NCBI GenBank assembly: GCA_009885535.1
Contig: VFKL01000154.1
Location: 1 to 32,010, forward strand
Source: Chitinophagaceae bacterium
Lineage (GTDB): Bacteria > Bacteroidota > Bacteroidia > Chitinophagales > Chitinophagaceae
Direction: 5' to 3'
Length of the DNA stretch: 32,010 nt
Shown here: piece by piece, positions 21,902-29,575 of the stretch
How the letters are laid out: every line of letters begins with the position of its first letter
Position numbering within the stretch: position 1 is the stretch's first letter
Program-made: the position numbers and the translations under genes
Notes under the pieces: generated by a model
The model's input: the letters and a program-made list of their open reading frames with translations, nothing else
What the model was told of the DNA's origin: nothing
Databases searched by the model: none

Positions 21902-23920
21902 TTAATCTATTAATACAATTACAGACTTTCGGTACTTCCATCTGTCTGTATCAGAAAGCGTTTTAAATGTTTTGCCAAAATGAATTAAAGAAATGATTTT
22001 CTTATCTATTCCTTTGGCAATCAAATATTTTTTTACCGAAATCGCCCTGGATTTCGACAATTTCAAATTGTGTGATTCGGTTCCTATATCATCGCAAAAT
22101 CCTTCTACCAATAATTTCACCCCAGGTTTTATTTTTTGATTTGAAATAAATTGATCAATGATTAATTTACTCGAATCTGATAACGATGATTTGTTGAATT
22201 CAAAATAAACATTGGTCATCTCTCCTTTTTCAATCATCAACTTATTGGTTAGATGTACAATTGATTTCTTGCTGCTGTCTTTTTGAATTTTATTTATCTC
22301 CTTTAGGTCATTGGGAACCTTATTAGAGGCATCAATTTGTGGTTGACTATTTTTATTATCTGCTATATCTGAATTCTTTTCTTGGACTTTCGAGTTTGCA
22401 ATATTATCAGGCTGAGCAAGCTGAACAACAATAGCAGAATCACGTTTCATTTTTTTTGGTTGGTTGTTATTCGATGCTATTGGATTTTCAGAATTGATGT
22501 TTTTTACGGAATCAAAATCAGATTTATTTTCTTTTTGCATTTGCTTAACCAATAAGGTACTATCTGATTGATTAATATCTAAATCTTTTTTATTGGAAAC
22601 AATTATTTTATCGGGATTGGTATTCTTAATGGAATCAATTACACCTTTACCTGCAATCTGGTTATCAAGCTGATTTGTTTTAGCGAGGTCTGAATTTAAT
22701 GATGTTGCTGAAGAATCAATCAACACATCCTCAGTTTTTATTTCAGGTTTTTGAACAATTTCGTTTTCAACCACAGGATTATTTTTTACAACATTTGCAT
22801 TTTCTGTTTCATGGTTTGTGTACACCAAAACCGTATCATTTTTATACACAAAAATGGTATCGTGTACGTTAACCACTTTAGTAAAATCATTTTCATTTAA
22901 AAATACGCTATCGCCAAAACTAGCAACTGTAGGCAATTCAACTGATTTCTTTTTTTTCTTATCAATATAAATAAATGAAATGCCCATTTGGGTTGGATTA
23001 TCTAGATCTTTTCTAAGTGGCAGTTCGTAACTCAATTGAGTGTTAATGTTTTTAAACAATTGTATACCAAAAATCAATGAAAATGCTTTAACTGAACGAG
23101 AGCGCAATCCTATATTGTACGGTATTTTATTTACGTTTTCATACATAAATCCGTAGGTTACTTCTTTTATACCAATGGAATCTGCCAAAATAATTTCTTG
23201 ATCACTATCAAAAAAATGTCCTTCTTGCCAAGTTAATTGCTCGAATTTCACATGACTATATTTATTTAAAGCATACTTAAATGATAAGTTTGTCGTCAAT
23301 CGTCGCCTTTTTCTTGAAATGTCTTTTTTTTGAGTAAACCACAATAAATTATACATAGAGCCAGTAGCTTCGAAGCAAATCTTATTAATGTTATACGTAT
23401 AACTAAGGCCAATATTAGAGCCCCAATATTGATTCGAATATTTTAAAGAATCTGGTACTCTAGATGTTTTTGTAAATGGGAAAGCCCTAGGGTCTAAGTA
23501 AGCGTTGTATCCTTTTTTATTTTTCATATAAACAGGACTTAAAAAATTAAATACACTTCCTATTCTCAATTGGTGCAAATGATTTTTATCGATAAAAAAC
23601 GATTTTGAAATTCCTAACCCGAAATAATCACCAGAAACCGCAAAATTTTCAGAACCCGTTTTCATATAGTTAAACCCTAATGACAAACGATTATTTTTCG
23701 TTTTAAAATCTGCGCTAAGATTGAACACATTGTTGCTCAATTTATCATCAGTAGCATAATTGTAGTATCCAATAACTCTTGATGAACCATCGAAATTTCC
23801 AATAAGCGAAGGGCTCATCATTAATGGCAACTTCTCATATTGCGTTAACCTTGCATCTTGTGCAAAGAGTTTGCTTACAATAGATAAAGTAATCACCAAA
23901 AATGCGATTGCATTTTTCAT
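21902..23920 (-). CDS. PorP/SprF-type outer-membrane protein fused to an OmpA domain
   Basis: The ORF track starts at 23968, but Met17 (23920) gives a clean signal peptide (MKNAIAFLVITLSIVSKLFAQ) and removes an overlap with the upstream gene, so I use 672 residues. After the signal, DARLTQYEKLPLMMSPSLIGNFDG matches the start of PorP/SprF-family proteins, and about 300 residues of alternating beta-strand follow, ending QMGISFIYIDKKKKK. A polar, probably disordered linker of roughly 210 residues rich in Asn, Asp, Lys and Ser comes next. Residues 570-672 are an OmpA domain (VYFEFNKSSL, EGFCDDIGTESHNLKLSKSRA) with the Asp and Arg expected for peptidoglycan binding. Family role: SprF-type partners help T9SS export or surface assembly of large adhesins. 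The OmpA end would anchor the barrel to the cell wall. Partnership with the giant protein is inferred from proximity. Confidence 0.88.
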   Translation of the reverse strand: MKNAIAFLVITLSIVSKLFAQDARLTQYEKLPLMMSPSLIGNFDGSSRVIGYYNYATDDKLSNNVFNLSADFKTKNNRLSLGFNYMKTGSENFAVSGDYFGLGISKSFFIDKNHLHQLRIGSVFNFLSPVYMKNKKGYNAYLDPRAFPFTKTSRVPDSLKYSNQYWGSNIGLSYTYNINKICFEATGSMYNLLWFTQKKDISRKRRRLTTNLSFKYALNKYSHVKFEQLTWQEGHFFDSDQEIILADSIGIKEVTYGFMYENVNKIPYNIGLRSRSVKAFSLIFGIQLFKNINTQLSYELPLRKDLDNPTQMGISFIYIDKKKKKSVELPTVASFGDSVFLNENDFTKVVNVHDTIFVYKNDTVLVYTNHETENANVVKNNPVVENEIVQKPEIKTEDVLIDSSATSLNSDLAKTNQLDNQIAGKGVIDSIKNTNPDKIIVSNKKDLDINQSDSTLLVKQMQKENKSDFDSVKNINSENPIASNNNQPKKMKRDSAIVVQLAQPDNIANSKVQEKNSDIADNKNSQPQIDASNKVPNDLKEINKIQKDSSKKSIVHLTNKLMIEKGEMTNVYFEFNKSSLSDSSKLIIDQFISNQKIKPGVKLLVEGFCDDIGTESHNLKLSKSRAISVKKYLIAKGIDKKIISLIHFGKTFKTLSDTDRWKYRKSVIVLID

Positions 23921-23948
23921 ATAAAATATTTGTTTGAAAGGATTGGAA

Positions 23949-25292
23949 TTAAAATGCATTCGGGTCACCGAAAGTCATTCGATAAATGGTAAGGAAAAGT
24001 ATTTTAAAATCAAGTAAAAAATTCCAATTTTCGATATACCAAATGTCGTATTTAACGCGATTTTCCATGTCCACCACTTCTTTTGTTTCGCCTCGAAAAC
24101 CATTTACTTGCGCCCAACCGGTAATGCCTGGTTTTATAAAATGACGCACCATAAAATCATCAATTTGTTCGCTGTATGATTCGGTATGCTTAAGCATGTG
24201 AGGCCTTGGACCAATGACAGACATTGATCCTAAAAAAACGTTGACGAATTGAGGCAATTCATCCAAATTCGATCTTCTTAAAAATGCACCTATTTTAGTA
24301 ATTCTTGGATCGTCTTTAGTGGCTTGAATTTCATCGGATTCAGCATTGACTTTCATTGTTCTAAATTTATAACAATAAAATTCTTTGCTGTTTTCTCCGG
24401 AGCGAAGTTGCTTAAAAAAAACAGGTCCTTTTGTAGTTAATTTTATCAACAATGCAATTAATGGAAACAACCAAGAAAAAATAAACAAAATGACAACAGA
24501 TGAAAACACAATGTCAAATATTCGTTTTAATGAACGATTAATTTGTTTTTCTAATGGTTCCTTTCTAAAAGTATATGCAGGTAAATCACCGTATTCAACA
24601 ACAACAAATCTTTTGAAAGACCCTAAAGGAATAAGATTTGGAATAAATCGAATTCTTGTCATTTTTAAATTGCAAATATTAATCACCTTTTTTAAATCAG
24701 CTTGATTAAAACAATTTGAAGTAATAAAAAGCTCATCTAATTTCTTATTGTTTTCAATGAATTCTACAACATCATTTAAATTGCCCAGATGGGATTCTTT
24801 TACATCGGAATTTTTATTGTCATCGAAATATCCTTTTATATTATAGCCAATTGATGGGTCATTTTTAATGACATGATGAAATTGATTAACGTACGAACTC
24901 CATCCACAAAAGGCAATTGTTCTGTAGTTGTATCCACGCTTTCGAAGTTGCTTAATCAGCTTAACAACAAAAATTCGTTGAGGTATGAGCACAAATAAAA
25001 AAATGACATAAAAGAAAAAAAGCTGAAAAATCGTAAGTCCACTAAACTTAAATAGAAATATACAAATCAATACAACATGTAAGATAAATGCATTTAGCAT
25101 TCTGCTCACATAAACCGCCACGGTTTCCATTCTTAATTTTTTTTCGGCATGGAGCCACAATACCACCAATACCCACAAAAGATTAATGACAAATAATTCC
25201 AGTTGAATCAATTTTATAGACAATAGATTTATGCTACCCCACTTTAAAAAAAGTGAAAATAAAAACACTGCATTCAACACTATTAAATCCAA
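23949..25292 (-). CDS. Undecaprenyl-phosphate sugar-1-phosphate transferase (WcaJ/EPS initiating type)
   Basis: An exopolysaccharide polyprenyl glycosylphosphotransferase. It transfers a hexose-1-phosphate from a UDP-sugar to undecaprenyl phosphate, the first membrane step of repeat-unit synthesis. The N-terminal third has several transmembrane helices. A CoA_binding_3-like region follows (YNYRTIAFCGWSSYV, GYNIKGYFDD). The C-terminal bacterial sugar transferase domain (PF02397) starts KRIFDIVFSS and has YKFRTMKVNAESDE, LRRSNLDELPQFVNVFLG, MSVIGPRPH and KPGITGWAQVNGFRGET. The sugar cannot be told from sequence. The listed start is TTG. However, the codons just upstream read IKIYRYIRLIQLALD, which resembles the conserved beginning of this family, with no ATG, GTG or TTG before the stop at 25361. 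The true start may be non-standard (for example ATC at 25331). Confidence 0.92.
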   Translation of the reverse strand: MDLIVLNAVFLFSLFLKWGSINLLSIKLIQLELFVINLLWVLVVLWLHAEKKLRMETVAVYVSRMLNAFILHVVLICIFLFKFSGLTIFQLFFFYVIFLFVLIPQRIFVVKLIKQLRKRGYNYRTIAFCGWSSYVNQFHHVIKNDPSIGYNIKGYFDDNKNSDVKESHLGNLNDVVEFIENNKKLDELFITSNCFNQADLKKVINICNLKMTRIRFIPNLIPLGSFKRFVVVEYGDLPAYTFRKEPLEKQINRSLKRIFDIVFSSVVILFIFSWLFPLIALLIKLTTKGPVFFKQLRSGENSKEFYCYKFRTMKVNAESDEIQATKDDPRITKIGAFLRRSNLDELPQFVNVFLGSMSVIGPRPHMLKHTESYSEQIDDFMVRHFIKPGITGWAQVNGFRGETKEVVDMENRVKYDIWYIENWNFLLDFKILFLTIYRMTFGDPNAF

Positions 25293-25365
25293 TGCCAGTT
25301 GAATAAGTCGTATGTATCTGTAAATTTTGATAGAATTTTTTTTTCTAAAAAGAAAATATTATGTG

Positions 25366-25380
25366 AAGTGAAAAGTCAAA
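25366..25380. repeat. Left arm of a 15-bp inverted repeat flanking the VanZ-like gene
   Basis: AAGTGAAAAGTCAAA here is the exact reverse complement of 25997-26011. Similar AT-rich sequence extends a little on each side. The arms bracket the VanZ-like gene about 620 bases apart. The rest of the 25293-25422 gap is A/T-rich with no clear terminator. Confidence 0.5.
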
Positions 25381-25422
25381 ATTTAAAATTCAAAAAAATA
25401 AAATTACTGAATACCTTATTTT

Positions 25423-25857
25423 TTACTTTTTACTTTTTGAATTTGGGCTAGCCAATACTGTAAAAAAAATGAACAAATAAAAAACAAACGCACCCAAAAC
25501 ACTACCAAAAAATCCATAAAAAACATCCATTAAATCTGGGCTGCGATGTACTATAAAAAACTGTCCTATTTCTGCAATGATTACCAAAAAAATGGAAAAC
25601 AAAATATTTTTAAAGAAATGTTTTAATTTTTGAGTAACCGAGTAATTGTTGTTGAAAGATTTAAATTCCAAAATAAATCCGATAAAAATAAACGGCACCG
25701 CTGTTCTGAAATTGTAATATTCATTGCACCAATTGCGAACATATAAAGGCATATAAGTTTCCGTTTCAAAACCAGGATTAGGAATCCATGAAAAATAGAA
25801 AACGCATATTGCTAAAATAAATAAGGACGCAATATATAATGTAGATTTATTTTTGAT
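25423..25857 (-). CDS. VanZ-like small membrane protein (start codon uncertain)
   Basis: The track gives 109 residues from ATG 25752, but the same frame stays open upstream to a TAA at 25861-25863. It encodes an obvious first transmembrane helix (LYIASLFILAICVFYFSWIP) followed by NPGF. I therefore extend to about 145 residues, although no ATG, GTG or TTG is available and the nearest candidate is ATC at 25857. Further features: a second helix (FRTAVPFIFIGFILEF), a third (NILFSIFLVIIAEIGQFF), the VanZ-like motif E-x-x-Q-x-F...RSPDLMDVFYGFFGSVLG, and a last helix. VanZ-family proteins are small integral membrane proteins often found beside polysaccharide genes; their biochemical role is not settled. 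The C-terminus is a short basic tail. Confidence 0.78.
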   Translation of the reverse strand: MKNKSTLYIASLFILAICVFYFSWIPNPGFETETYMPLYVRNWCNEYYNFRTAVPFIFIGFILEFKSFNNNYSVTQKLKHFFKNILFSIFLVIIAEIGQFFIVHRSPDLMDVFYGFFGSVLGAFVFYLFIFFTVLASPNSKSKK

Positions 25858-25996
25858 GGGTTATCAATGTTTTGTTTTTATCAATGATGCAAAATAACAA
25901 AACAAAAAATGATAATTATTTATTATTCTAAAAATTTATTCTTTTAATAACCTTCAACATGAAATACTTCAAACAGGAAATTCAAACTTTTTCAAA

Positions 25997-26011
25997 TTTG
26001 ACTTTTCACTT
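25997..26011. repeat. Right arm of the 15-bp inverted repeat flanking the VanZ-like gene
   Basis: TTTGACTTTTCACTT matches the reverse complement of 25366-25380 exactly and lies just past the stop of the GT2 gene at 26017. The surrounding 25864-26016 gap is AT-rich, with no gene or convincing promoter seen. Confidence 0.5.
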
Positions 26012-26016
26012 TTATC

Positions 26017-26760
26017 TTAATTAATATACTGCCTAATTGCCAATAACTTTTTTTGAAAAACCGATTTGTATGCAGACAGGCCATGACTTTTATAAATCTT
26101 GAAATCTTCTTTAAAAACTTCAATCATTTTTCTACTACTTGTACTCAATCCGCCCATGCGCATTTTCACAATGTATTCGTTTAAATAAATCAATTTAATC
26201 TGATGTTTTAATAAATACCTTAATAAAAGTTCGGTATCAGAAGCGATTTTGTAATCAATATCATAATAACCGAATTTCTTTTTGATGTCGCCCCTAATGT
26301 ATACGGTAGGGTGCAAAGGCAACCAACCTGATTTTATTTTTTTCATACTAAAATCACCACAAATTCTATTGCGTACTAATTTTTCGTGTTCATCATTTGT
26401 TACATAAACTCCGTTTCCGTAAACTCCTTGCGAATGCGGATTATTTTTAAATAAGGAAACAATTTTTTCTACAACATCATTGGTATAATACTCATCATCA
26501 GAATGCATCAAACCAATAATATCACCAGTTGCCAATTTTAATCCCTTGTTGATGGCATCATACATTCCTTTATCAGGTTCAGAAATAAATGTGCTGATTT
26601 TACTGCCATAAGCAGCAATAATTTCTTTTGTTCCGTCCGAAGAGCCTCCATCAATAATGATATATTCGATGTTTGGATAATTCTGCTTCAATACGCTATC
26701 AATTGTTTTTGATATGGTATTTTTTCGATTGTAGCAAACGGTGATGATTGAAACTAGCAT
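26017..26760 (-). CDS. Glycosyltransferase family 2 (WcaE/WcaA-like)
   Basis: 247 residues, a single GT-A domain without membrane helices. Motifs in order: MLVSIITVCYNRKNTI at the N-terminus (nucleotide-sugar binding strand), IEYIIIDGGSSDGT, EPDKGMYDAINKGLKLATGD, and GLMHSDDEYY as the metal-binding DXD-like site. The second half has GWLPLHPTVYIRGD and IASDTELLLRYL, as in GT2 enzymes of colanic acid-type clusters. It probably adds one sugar to the lipid-linked repeat unit on the cytoplasmic face. Donor and acceptor are unknown. A 161-base gap with repeats separates it from the next upstream gene. Confidence 0.9.
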   Translation of the reverse strand: MLVSIITVCYNRKNTISKTIDSVLKQNYPNIEYIIIDGGSSDGTKEIIAAYGSKISTFISEPDKGMYDAINKGLKLATGDIIGLMHSDDEYYTNDVVEKIVSLFKNNPHSQGVYGNGVYVTNDEHEKLVRNRICGDFSMKKIKSGWLPLHPTVYIRGDIKKKFGYYDIDYKIASDTELLLRYLLKHQIKLIYLNEYIVKMRMGGLSTSSRKMIEVFKEDFKIYKSHGLSAYKSVFQKKLLAIRQYIN

Positions 26761-26785
26761 ATAAGATGTTTGTTAGCCCCCTCAG

Positions 26786-26800
26786 TCCCCCGAAGGGGGA
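26786..26800. repeat. GC-rich hairpin TCCCCCGAAGGGGGA
   Basis: A 6-bp perfect inverted repeat with a GAA loop, preceded by another C-run (GCCCCCTCAG). Short CCCCCGAAGGGGG elements recur between genes in many Bacteroidota genomes (recalled, not checked). It lies between two glycosyltransferase genes and lacks a T-run on the minus strand, so it is not a standard terminator. Confidence 0.65.
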
Positions 26801-26849
26801 AGTTGGGAATTATTTTAAATTATTGAAATATTTGTACCGGATGAATATT

Positions 26850-26930
26850 TTAAACCTCTTGAACGCATTGAACCTTTTGAACCTTTTGAACATCTCAAAC
26901 CTCATAAACATCAAAAACCTCTCAAACCTT
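26850..26930. repeat. Nine-base tandem repeat, nine units
   Basis: Exactly nine consecutive 9-base units with consensus TTGAACCTY: TTAAACCTC, TTGAACGCA, TTGAACCTT twice, TTGAACATC, TCAAACCTC, ATAAACATC, AAAAACCTC, TCAAACCTT. The last unit carries the stop codon of the upstream GT2 gene (26922-26924). The period is a multiple of three, which explains the artefactual Leu/Asn-rich ORF on the plus strand. Confidence 0.85.
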
Positions 26931-27761
26931 TTTTCTCTGCTCAACTATCTTGCAATAAACCTGTGTGAAATATGCCGCTTTAAGAATTGAAAAAGCGAAT
27001 CCTCTTGCGCCATCTCTGAAACCTGCTAATAAAAAGTAACTGCCTAAAAAATACAATGGACCTATAAAAGGTGTAAGCATTAATTTGTATTTAAGCTTTT
27101 GTTTCCAAGTCCAAGTTGCACTTATTGTTTTATCGTTTAACGATTTTAAAATGCGTTGTGCTTCCCAACTGGCGTATTCATTATGTTTGGAGATATAATG
27201 CGAAATACTTCTAAAATCCAAGTGATCAATTTCGCTTTTAATTTTTCCGGTATTTCCAATTAAAATGGGGTGCTCATGAATCTCCATATCAAACTGACTC
27301 CAATTATTTTCATCAATTTTTTCGTATTCCCCTGCCCCTACTTGAAACAAAGCCAACTTTAATAAAGGATAACCACCTTTAAGTTTTTTTCCTAAAAAAT
27401 ATCTGCTGTAGGTAAGCCAATACCCTACTTTGTTTGAACTAATTAAATTCGATCTTACCTCATTTTTAAATGCATCAGTAATGTATTCATCAGCATCTAA
27501 AAACAACACCCATTTTGTTTGAGGTTTGTGGCTTTGTAAAAACCAGTTTCTTTTTTTCGGGAATTGACCGTTCCAATTAAACTGAATGACTTCAATATTA
27601 TTTGCTTTTGCAATTGCCAAAGATTCATCTGTGCTCCCAGAATCTATAATGACAATATGTTTTGCAAAATCTTTCCCAATAGCGTCTATGCATCCCTGTA
27701 ATAATTTTGCTTCATTTTTAATGGGAACAGCAATGGTTAAATCTAAGTTGATATTATTCAT
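26922..27761 (-). CDS. Glycosyltransferase family 2 (WaaE/KdtX-like)
   Basis: The track starts at 27923, but the first 54 residues of that ORF are an out-of-frame reading of the acetyltransferase gene. The real start is the ATG at 27761 (MNNINLDLTIAVPIKNEAKLL), giving 279 residues. It shares one base with the upstream stop (TAATG), so translation is probably coupled. Motifs: AVPIKNEA, HIVIIDSGSTDES, KRNWFL, and WVLFLDADEYI with the metal-binding DAD. These match WaaE/KdtX-like GT2 enzymes that add hexoses to LPS core or polysaccharide intermediates. The C-terminal part has a hydrophobic stretch (LTPFIGPLYFLGSYFLLAG) that may associate with the membrane. The stop codon falls inside a 9-base tandem repeat, so the last few residues may be length-variable between strains. 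Confidence 0.92.
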   Translation of the reverse strand: MNNINLDLTIAVPIKNEAKLLQGCIDAIGKDFAKHIVIIDSGSTDESLAIAKANNIEVIQFNWNGQFPKKRNWFLQSHKPQTKWVLFLDADEYITDAFKNEVRSNLISSNKVGYWLTYSRYFLGKKLKGGYPLLKLALFQVGAGEYEKIDENNWSQFDMEIHEHPILIGNTGKIKSEIDHLDFRSISHYISKHNEYASWEAQRILKSLNDKTISATWTWKQKLKYKLMLTPFIGPLYFLGSYFLLAGFRDGARGFAFSILKAAYFTQVYCKIVEQRKKV

Positions 27762-28318
27762 TAAACAGAAGTGAAATTTTTTCTTTCTTTGATAAATTTT
27801 GCGGGGTTGCCAGCATAAACCGACCATGGTTTTAAATGACATGAAGCTACAGCACCTGCGCCTAAAACTGAGCCTTCCCCACAAATTACATTGGGCAACA
27901 CAATCGACTTTGCACAAATCCAAACGTAAGACTCTATTAAAATTTCTTTTTTTATGTAGGTAAAATTTTCATTGTTGTAATCATGTGTTGCCCCACATAA
28001 AAAAGCATCTTGCGATACGATAGCAAATCGACCAATTTTACAACCAGCTGGATTATACACTTCAACACCAGGACCAATACAACTGCTATAATCCATCTTT
28101 AATAACCAAGGTGCCCATATTTTACAGCTTGAATAAATATGAACTTTTTTGTCAATTTTTCCACCAAATAAAATAACAATAAAACGTCTCCAACTATGAA
28201 GCGGATTGGGTGTCCATTTGCAAAATAGAAACCATACCATTTGCCATAACAATCTTTTTAATTTATTGCTCAATGAAAAAACGGCTATTTCATAATGGTT
28301 AATTTGCGACATGAACAA
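27761..28318 (-). CDS. WcaF-like hexapeptide-repeat acyltransferase
   Basis: 185 residues. The N-terminal part has a hydrophobic helix (LLWQMVWFLFCKWTPNP) and HSWRRFIVILFGGKI, typical of WcaF-like colanic acid acetyltransferases. A left-handed beta-helix of hexapeptide repeats follows (VHIYSSCKIWAPWLLKM, CIGPGVEVYNPAGCKIGRFAIVSQDAFLC). GATHDYNN carries the His usually used in catalysis. The end has VLGAGAVASCHLKPWSVYAGNPAKFIKER, the standard cap. The likely reaction is O-acetylation of a sugar in the repeat unit from acetyl-CoA. It starts 7 bases after the upstream glycosyltransferase stop and overlaps the next gene by one base, so it is inside an operon. Met3 is an alternative start. Confidence 0.9.
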   Translation of the reverse strand: MFMSQINHYEIAVFSLSNKLKRLLWQMVWFLFCKWTPNPLHSWRRFIVILFGGKIDKKVHIYSSCKIWAPWLLKMDYSSCIGPGVEVYNPAGCKIGRFAIVSQDAFLCGATHDYNNENFTYIKKEILIESYVWICAKSIVLPNVICGEGSVLGAGAVASCHLKPWSVYAGNPAKFIKERKNFTSV

Positions 28319-28325
28319 TACTCAA

Positions 28326-29528
28326 TTATTGGTTTAAAATATCAAACATTTTTTTGGCTGCGTATTCATTTTTGAAATTATTTTCATAAATTTTTTTGGC
28401 ATTTTCTCCCATCAACACTTTACTTTCTGCATCTAATGCAATCCATTGTTTTAGATTATTTATTGTACCCGTCAATGTATCTTCTTCGATGATGCCACCG
28501 CCACCTTTTTCGATTTCTCTGTAGATATTTATTTTGTTTGTAATCAATACAGGTTTTTCGCAAGCCAATGCTTCCGCAACTGCAATTCCAAAATTTTCCT
28601 GATGGCTTGGCAATATAAATGCTTCACAACCATAGATTGCAGCCCATTTCATTTCAGCATTTATCAATCCTGTTAATATTACTTTTTGCTTTAACAATGG
28701 ATAAATTTCTATATACTTCAATAAGCCATTTCCATATTCAGAATCAAATCCAGAACCAGCTATTACTAGATCGGGTATAACATTTGGATTACTAGACTCT
28801 TGTAATATTGTATTGTATGCTTTTAACAACAAATCAACCCCTTTTTTAAAATGAATTCTGCTTAAAAATAAAAAATAAGGATTCGATTTATTGATGTTGA
28901 ATTTATTATAAAATGCTTCTAATTCAATTTCGTTTTTTTTAGGCGGCGCTTGAATTCCATATCCAACATTAATTTCTTGTTTGGGTTTATACCCATAGAA
29001 CGTTTTTTTTGCTAAAAGCATTTCTTCATAACAGGTAAATAAAACAGCATCAACTTGATTCACAACATTTTTTTCAATTAAATGCCAGTAAACCATATTT
29101 CTAATCGCTTTAATTTTTCTGGTTTTTTCTTTTTGAAACCAAGGATCAAGCATGCCATGAGGCATCAAATAAATTTTAGGGATTTTTTGATTTGAATTTT
29201 GTTTTTTAAAGTATCGCATAACTTTCAATGCGGCATAACTATGATAAGTCCACATCCCATTTACGATGATGCAATCATATTCGAGCATATGTTTTTTTAG
29301 CCAAGTCATTAAGACAGGATTTCGTTGCCAATGATTGTTCGCATTGCCCAATCCAATCAACTTTAATGTATTAGAAAAATTCCACGAATTCAAATCTGCT
29401 TGATTTTCAAAACATAGTATCGTTCTTTCAATACCTAGCATATGCGATGCTTCATGATAATTGCGAATGCCTTGTATTGGCCCGCCTGATTCAGGACTTG
29501 CACCTGAAATAATGTGTAATAATTTCAA
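28326..29528 (-). CDS. Glycosyltransferase family 4-type (GT-B fold)
   Basis: 400 residues. The N-terminal Rossmann-like domain starts MKLLHIISGASPESGGPIQG, with the Gly-rich acceptor-side loop. The middle has IYLMPHGMLDPWF. The C-terminal domain contains FLFLSRIHFKKGVDLLLKAY (donor-binding start) and HQENFGIAVAEALACEKPVLIT, which includes the E-x7-E motif of retaining GT4 enzymes. It is predicted to be cytoplasmic or peripheral to the membrane, adding a sugar to the growing oligosaccharide. The gene is 47 bases after the upstream glycosyltransferase and 7 bases before the acetyltransferase. The specific sugar is not predictable here. Confidence 0.92.
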   Translation of the reverse strand: MKLLHIISGASPESGGPIQGIRNYHEASHMLGIERTILCFENQADLNSWNFSNTLKLIGLGNANNHWQRNPVLMTWLKKHMLEYDCIIVNGMWTYHSYAALKVMRYFKKQNSNQKIPKIYLMPHGMLDPWFQKEKTRKIKAIRNMVYWHLIEKNVVNQVDAVLFTCYEEMLLAKKTFYGYKPKQEINVGYGIQAPPKKNEIELEAFYNKFNINKSNPYFLFLSRIHFKKGVDLLLKAYNTILQESSNPNVIPDLVIAGSGFDSEYGNGLLKYIEIYPLLKQKVILTGLINAEMKWAAIYGCEAFILPSHQENFGIAVAEALACEKPVLITNKINIYREIEKGGGGIIEEDTLTGTINNLKQWIALDAESKVLMGENAKKIYENNFKNEYAAKKMFDILNQ

Positions 29529-29575
29529 TTTAATTAATTGGTTTTTCTGATTTGGTAGGATTCATTTCAAAAAAT

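Noticed and set aside
26786-26800. GC hairpin as a terminator of the upstream GT2 gene
   Set aside because: There is no T-run after the stem on the minus strand, and it lies over 120 bases past the stop codon.
26748-26990. Plus-strand ORF rich in Leu and Asn (80 aa)
   Set aside because: It is the translation of the 9-base tandem repeat in its open phase and has no family features.
27762-27923. First 54 codons of the GT2 ORF as given in the track
   Set aside because: They overlap the acetyltransferase gene in another frame and read as non-protein-like sequence; the ATG at 27761 starts exactly where the GT2 fold begins.
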